Source: Symbiodinium natans
Taxonomy: Eukaryota > Sar > Dinophyceae > Suessiales > Symbiodiniaceae
Length of the DNA: 64,000 nt
Direction of reading: 5' to 3'
Assembly: GCA_905221605.1 (NCBI GenBank)
Contig: CAJNDS010002574.1
Span: forward strand, 1-64,000
Shown: piece by piece, positions 63,301-64,000 of the stretch
Layout: each line of letters begins with the position of its first letter
Position numbering within the stretch: position 1 is the first letter of the stretch
Notes under the pieces: generated by a model
The model's input: only the letters and a program-made list of their open reading frames with translations
Told to the model about the DNA's origin: nothing
Databases searched by the model: none
Program-made: the position numbers and the translations under genes

Positions 63301-64000
63301 GCCGGCCAGTACTCTTACTATCCATCCATTCCCTAACGAATGCCATGTAGAGTATGATGCTGTACCACAGATGCTCCGTCCAAACCAGCATCCCGCAGAG
63401 TCGTGCACACTGGGAGCGCCGGTCGTCCACGTGACCAGCGGATGGCTTCGATCTATCCCACCAGATGCTATCATCGACCACAACGCCTCTAGAGACGTTC
63501 CGTGGAAAATCCACCCGGGCACATTGAACTCCTCATTCCCGACCGACATCTCCTGATTCAGCTTTTCTGCTCCGGCGTATTCGGCCTTCGTGGGTACCCA
63601 CATACATCGCGAATCCGTGAAATGTTCTTTCACATCCTTAATCCCCCCGTCTGCCTGGACCTCCGGAAATGTGGTCACTTCTTCGGCCAGGGACCAGTGC
63701 AACAGGTGTAGAACTGACGTCGGTCCCCCTATTTGCCATGACAGCGTATCCAGATACTCCTTCACCTGCCCATTTGCTGCATTCGCCATAACTCCGTATC
63801 CTTTTTCTCCCCCCTCGCTTCTCCGGAATTCCTCCATCACGTCTCTTCCTCTCTTCAAGTATTGGCTTTCGTAGGCCCCCATAATCTCGTCTGCCATGCC
63901 TATCACCTTGATCTTGGGCTGCGCCTCCGTCCATATCTTCAGCTTCTCCTCGCTCGACTTATGGCTGACCGCTATCCGCTCCGCAACCTGAGACGGTGGA
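51349..64000 (-). CDS. Giant uninterrupted reading frame, unknown function (5' end outside window)
   Basis: There is no stop in 12.65 kb; 4,185 codons follow a GTG at 63,906 and the frame stays open to the edge, so the true start is not visible. I do not recognise the protein. Numbering from that GTG: residues 130-240 carry WIFHGTSLEALWSMIASGGI, CWFGRSICGTASYS and RVEIDGVLFCF, resembling the H-Y-E motifs of ADP-ribosyltransferase folds (candidates His135, Tyr185, Glu234). About 915-950 is acidic. About 1,690-1,725 has HCHACFAWW then CEGAVCPVC, and about 3,605-3,635 has CVHCLACHC then CPMCCKPMP; both are zinc-ribbon-like. About 2,780-2,940 is a long coiled coil. The last 100 residues are Arg/Lys-rich, ending KRGRPLMWRPRRDRQRDEA. 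No reverse transcriptase, integrase, protease or capsid motif was seen. A mobile-element or viral polyprotein, or a single-exon retrogene, are all possible. Confidence 0.85.
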   Translation of the reverse strand, partial: PPSQVAERIAVSHKSSEEKLKIWTEAQPKIKVIGMADEIMGAYESQYLKRGRDVMEEFRRSEGGEKGYGVMANAANGQVKEYLDTLSWQIGGPTSVLHLLHWSLAEEVTTFPEVQADGGIKDVKEHFTDSRCMWVPTKAEYAGAEKLNQEMSVGNEEFNVPGWIFHGTSLEALWSMIASGGIDRSHPLVTWTTGAPSVHDSAGCWFGRSICGTASYSTWHSLGNGWIVRVLAGFRRIGKNVKMDVGTRRSSVPDGQIRLDVDRVEIDGVLFCFMRVTKIIGQALICRPKHPGLGANSHLMSEMSALMEKHPQGVERLYWRYHLKKRAIIGPARGPLPERPVDWKMEREFLHREGDENVTKVVEQPTGSRSGLIELMRGWIAELPSGGGVSGPDRDKDYYPVDSEWANVIRLLEYMGIEAPMATGHDSAVVKMPWRSFVGPAIYRRCVESSGIEEKVMEKANKATHHMGKVLEMADVGSIALGIEKAPRKYGWNRPEDVDQSWAFEAQAWAAIIGVGMGGVGGRLMEPALSSELESAVETYEWMFDIATAFHERKAAELVTWWAEGMKPPLQLRCSADQKTYVHIIIPEGIEGVSNKKNPASPREVREWIGLLLKAHGDYGKAAESMSFITHKLTGTQEMTYQGAYKKVQEVCKECVSKGMGGNQVTNIIAVLAPAGMAAGNARRAIEEVRRFEATDDDTKTKVARETRETIRKANANVLWVGPGNFEENGFPTNYRVREEAKELIRAGEAMDKLMKKSGIITLPWNVMRTAFPRIGVDAGKLYISAGRTFGFWAQILFISMFGMMWPTPRDMELYDRETSAIREVIGEEGRDSIGEVGVWLRRWIEVAKADRSLKTKVIVPETKITGVTESLRTSDRQGVYTEMAARIDESVWKTMCGKSEAHCVSAGDRGSWHRMKVIIYTAAGFHMKDPEYQALRAMEAIGQLKAMADDAEMMEDDAESDGEEDDAMGEDRPENQSAREGDASMTEEFKEGSDEGFATVRSRSEQKKAKKENREAKKRKELLESAQELANQRQEKQARDEKRKSAGEKAGDGRDGGALRGTAGIGDQGDRPPAPPVPTRGDTKGAVMQAPRWKGGAGTGSNIKTLSDLKSEQKYSDRETLQATRSGDSGEGPMVIGSGGTVGVVADGTELDRVECVGTGESGGILRLRMEEEGSPVIEAPWSRNTRAGQVLGEGHLIEMQHWIRCYGAPPMAWTTIVVQVIRRMIRATCPREVTDEITPKEVYDIVMAGIYDSQVLSGTRPGAEPSYTGIALGTLMRSRILNVESNVGGMRKWVEQFYRVWMGMNGILGTVPELRADGGRLGRPGHKPPSISPPPSEPRVKPTSNDADEIEVEMRWTIYNVMIEPETLSLGYEELEMLWETKLFEVVQRAGEHLIDRVMTRMEAGTGGYPDSMDVADMVEEVTKQGFGSETGGTTPLNKIEFSNYVVRIWLAKFVRTMILEDMKFPREWANTMAWWIAQNLMLVKHETDIVEMIGNDSTLFEEIISSMRRIESMGQGYPADYYRWIEEIKEDALKEALKGKRSATGRSATGIRPEPLDSVAEVEEHGVNAREAKDATMQIDAGGEMNKPESPEMDSKMEGVEAHEAMEPDSENERGQGFSELFGHGVDTIADREEDSHVARQNPEIYRRVVEDVWNQKHNFPFPWLDEARAERDELVKKLTDTVHERVTRENPVEENNTRGSGIHSFSEPVEWLRRICWGYHCHACFAWWLGYTGVDSNGETFPCEGAVCPVCEKELGQVGKYSTLVKGRPPSVVLAAIVQNSYLPEYDPRRIVARLTERLAAEGMPWEEIDLFEPHELMVAAGIVVVDKPEAKLDFMDVIMTLGKIATDESGVLPEWNLDRCLERPQAPELMEDSVEPDARRRLRMAAASLRESPNWREEIQAIARDYRVEGMGFWRANPDVRREQWRRATEIAIERRASNLGPMELDRELRAQRVREVTQRLGPEVSDRLLIRGVNFSIFNLEDLMYKVLKDVTIEDLMAGLNSAGAGTVAAEIKKRIEQHQGRRPEFANITNMKLGEVVRKQYQEQLELKYRPEDIQRWKPDRRREEIKKLPLWARCTMQRILLGGIRDKGANPSRIERRLYAYLQLIDFTLAEECNEPEDEEAGGVKKRSRNWQEVIKPEEMKEKIMIPHYKMNYRIARRRSTWEAVVEAAEAGQSWMIHSAEGAVIRNTSWVTWTRDEGEGIGATVFNPIDYLTQTKKAAIRAMVEKDMAEGDYHPNLYTEEVARGRTQYFPAHELVNALMVDSLRVTLTDRVSKLCASAIFKNWVPQFERRDRLMAELHAVQVLLDGVVRSANQMPMVHPHMMYGLATLTKLRDFYAAMREAAEFYGLGSRPLGTIVADASMKEPMHPLERPEMMATNVRDVMRSMASALILTEMPETWEGLTLAEYRDRQERAAVEMDEQDRRMGWDRMRERAMTGHERKYNTAVIRQDPDDSKAVMLNMSLVAANPITAHRAPTANIRSDRVEHGRDVPGELRADRFLTGDIQAEPTHRPFMIQADRMRASMESVVTKIIDGTLISTQKGKENMTDRERLQEAEDRIKQLKFRLTNVAVRLVMVGLIDEDEDDPLCEEFDEDYERRKYYSDEEWKNIKEAEVQLGERDILVMRRRDLRGMPREEVVARLIAKLADKVSEVEKCKWVIGRMAEERMDKAGIAAEVRARAVEDRTKIEDLSRQLKDMKVEPRGGGRTIDEYKGTESMHAENENHKLKEELAVAVHERDRLARRVGELEGVAVVPEVEVHLRERKEELRRIGAINEMRDEFRALRDRMEKTAPSGSGATSSEGTGEEGKFAGDRRVKELESELEELKKEYKATKQAGQEQGQEFSELKKTLQETAKLRDDEEKERETMRKQAEENLKKYQDKESELRDSLQKIEEREAALKDARDKLERAEERLRGYQTMDDELKESRRRAQESEAAMKKAMDRIRQLEDQLPKTEKEKDTEDKGAEKDSQKGATTPDVKTNPDPTKDSREPDKMDDEHAAADVSMNIVDPKTSAGTTNYESAVPESARNFGGPIEQYSLGGRAAMVELDNPVKGARIYKVKENFEVGRDTSSTEERGYGMAASKSLKGIMDSAGIKREQVEKIKGDEEAEWRFQEDLIRRAKADKRDIEDKPGMSRMSRRFREIQRRNAAVMGEINKKVMLQTSHTVKGDPAHGRWELTLIPKGNRDADGNEMMRNSDEEVVLLPIVEQTTGVENLEKYKMVLERIVSQLADETRMVMGIEKGKPEELVTATGVSNDSVTTWTGATLNELGIKGEVTEIEKPYPANVYIEMARIVAELAAWGGDAYPVQRGDRRNVRRSTQEAMIEYALWAEQHHGGGIAWSRIRKEVDERSSYRLRRGDEYRIAYLSQFYGIEITSKVYRCPKTKELKVGIPLAVRPTSGMRMPRNVAMLKSWAGDRVEGQKEERESLWFRLHPADLPCTGYMVVGDAQWQEYAKDGIVWPEAGHSGVIVEGWHRDDMGNPLRGSQMTLKAHWTKYSVEPSDVSSMHGLEFPQGGMPEWLYDSLRLAAVRGRRIGIAIDMRMFTLIGGDVVVTRSGRFMLLGPVPMACWKAVWFEDTYTALYMRDCELDMLADDRGDSQVNRDRLSKTLGTDEYRDRVRWIMSEMTEECVHCLACHCRMAKGIVICPMCCKPMPSYPDYLMGMNLWEITDRNATMGRKTKWKTKLQEALDRAGIKIPFRMVAERIDMIERDVVAGILASLNPAEDWYLGFRAGLWPEYEIAASRPGVYRFAMEEAAIHAMMLDRELATSFGKILNFEYNQSGTDHSGIVDASDFQQALETVAARAVVTARQRFFSMHAGCLRRGGQFMSYQLLIAMAAGFNSPLWGNNAWAKSTRDMMVQTANSCLEIMERIVAETKRDPTQPMAKHMKLDTEGIPFNATWGEIKGKKNKLHGYSHAAGSAIRNLGLRRERSETGPVTEVYWCSVPMGGMMMNWASMGVAGHSRDEAQPEARAANAGTAYPIAGVSLVELNEKGWPRRIESKGTRTVDVELKDETGKRQEPLTRAESSSPIQLKERGGARADGAEPKARTRSPLDRERRDIIRWPKYAMSDDSSVRSSSRGWGKGRDRDRADDRGGRYGWMPAVPRFAEGTKMADRGRGKSSLLERTRAQRGGHVTGPETEDESAMSEALNPEFRGTETTSTNRANMGVETGDDASDASAGDPVKGKGKRGRPLMWRPRRDRQRDEA

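Noticed and set aside
51349-64000. GGATAG excess explained by a preference for Asp-Arg in the protein
   Set aside because: The hexamer also appears in the Ile phase (xGG-ATA-Gxx) about as often, and is denser in the non-coding flank, so amino-acid preference cannot explain it.
51349-64000. Bacterial or organelle origin of the giant frame
   Set aside because: There are no ribosome-binding sites or neighbouring operon genes. It is one very long frame beside dinoflagellate-type elements, and its composition matches the nuclear surroundings.

Overview
The window looks like nuclear DNA of a dinoflagellate (Symbiodiniaceae/Suessiales-like). The evidence is convergent: TTTAGGG-type interstitial telomere repeats, very long dinucleotide and compound microsatellites, short introns whose acceptors nearly always read AG|G and whose donors include GC and apparently GA, dinoflagellate-style DIRS/Ngaro-like and Mutator-like element remains, and a sequence matching 18 of 20 bases of the dinoflagellate spliced leader. 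There is no bacterial operon structure. Everything coding-like that I can support lies on the minus strand, which fits the unidirectional gene arrays reported for dinoflagellates.

Layout. 1-0.56 kb is a sharply AT-rich block. 0.56-9.7 kb shows no gene I can support. 9.8-10.5 kb holds at least four short exons of a SAM-dependent methyltransferase resembling phosphoethanolamine N-methyltransferases. 10.5-17.3 kb is repeat-bearing and apparently gene-free. 17.3-20.4 kb is a frameshifted Mutator-like (MULE) transposase. 21.0-21.4 kb is a two-period minisatellite. 22.4-23.6 kb carries acidic, coding-like frames of unknown function. 23.6-24.5 kb is a compound microsatellite interrupted by a 100-N assembly gap. 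26.4-30.3 kb contains two tandem copies of a SET-domain-like gene, one with an extra intron. 30.7-43 kb has scattered exon-like frames, a long foldback repeat (35.8-36.35 kb), two telomere-like arrays and microsatellites. 45.0-47.6 kb is a broken tyrosine-recombinase-type (DIRS/Ngaro-like) retroelement with split direct repeats and the spliced-leader-like sequence. 48.0-49.3 kb is an alternating purine-pyrimidine and GC-rich tract.

The right end (51,349 to the edge) is one uninterrupted minus-strand reading frame of more than 4,200 codons, still open at the window edge. It has an ADP-ribosyltransferase-like N-terminal motif set, two cysteine-rich zinc-ribbon-like clusters, a long coiled coil and a basic tail. 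I cannot assign it to a known family. The same 14 kb (about 49.98 kb to the edge, coding and non-coding alike) is studded with the hexamer GGATAG on the sense strand: I hand-counted about 74 copies against one or two in the opposite orientation and a handful in the other 50 kb. The motif occurs in both codon phases that do not create a stop, and is about twice as dense in the non-coding 3' flank, so it is a nucleotide-level signal and not an amino-acid preference. This is the strongest candidate for something undescribed.

Limits: exon boundaries and family assignments come from reading the sequence by eye. No alignment, profile search or transcript data were available.
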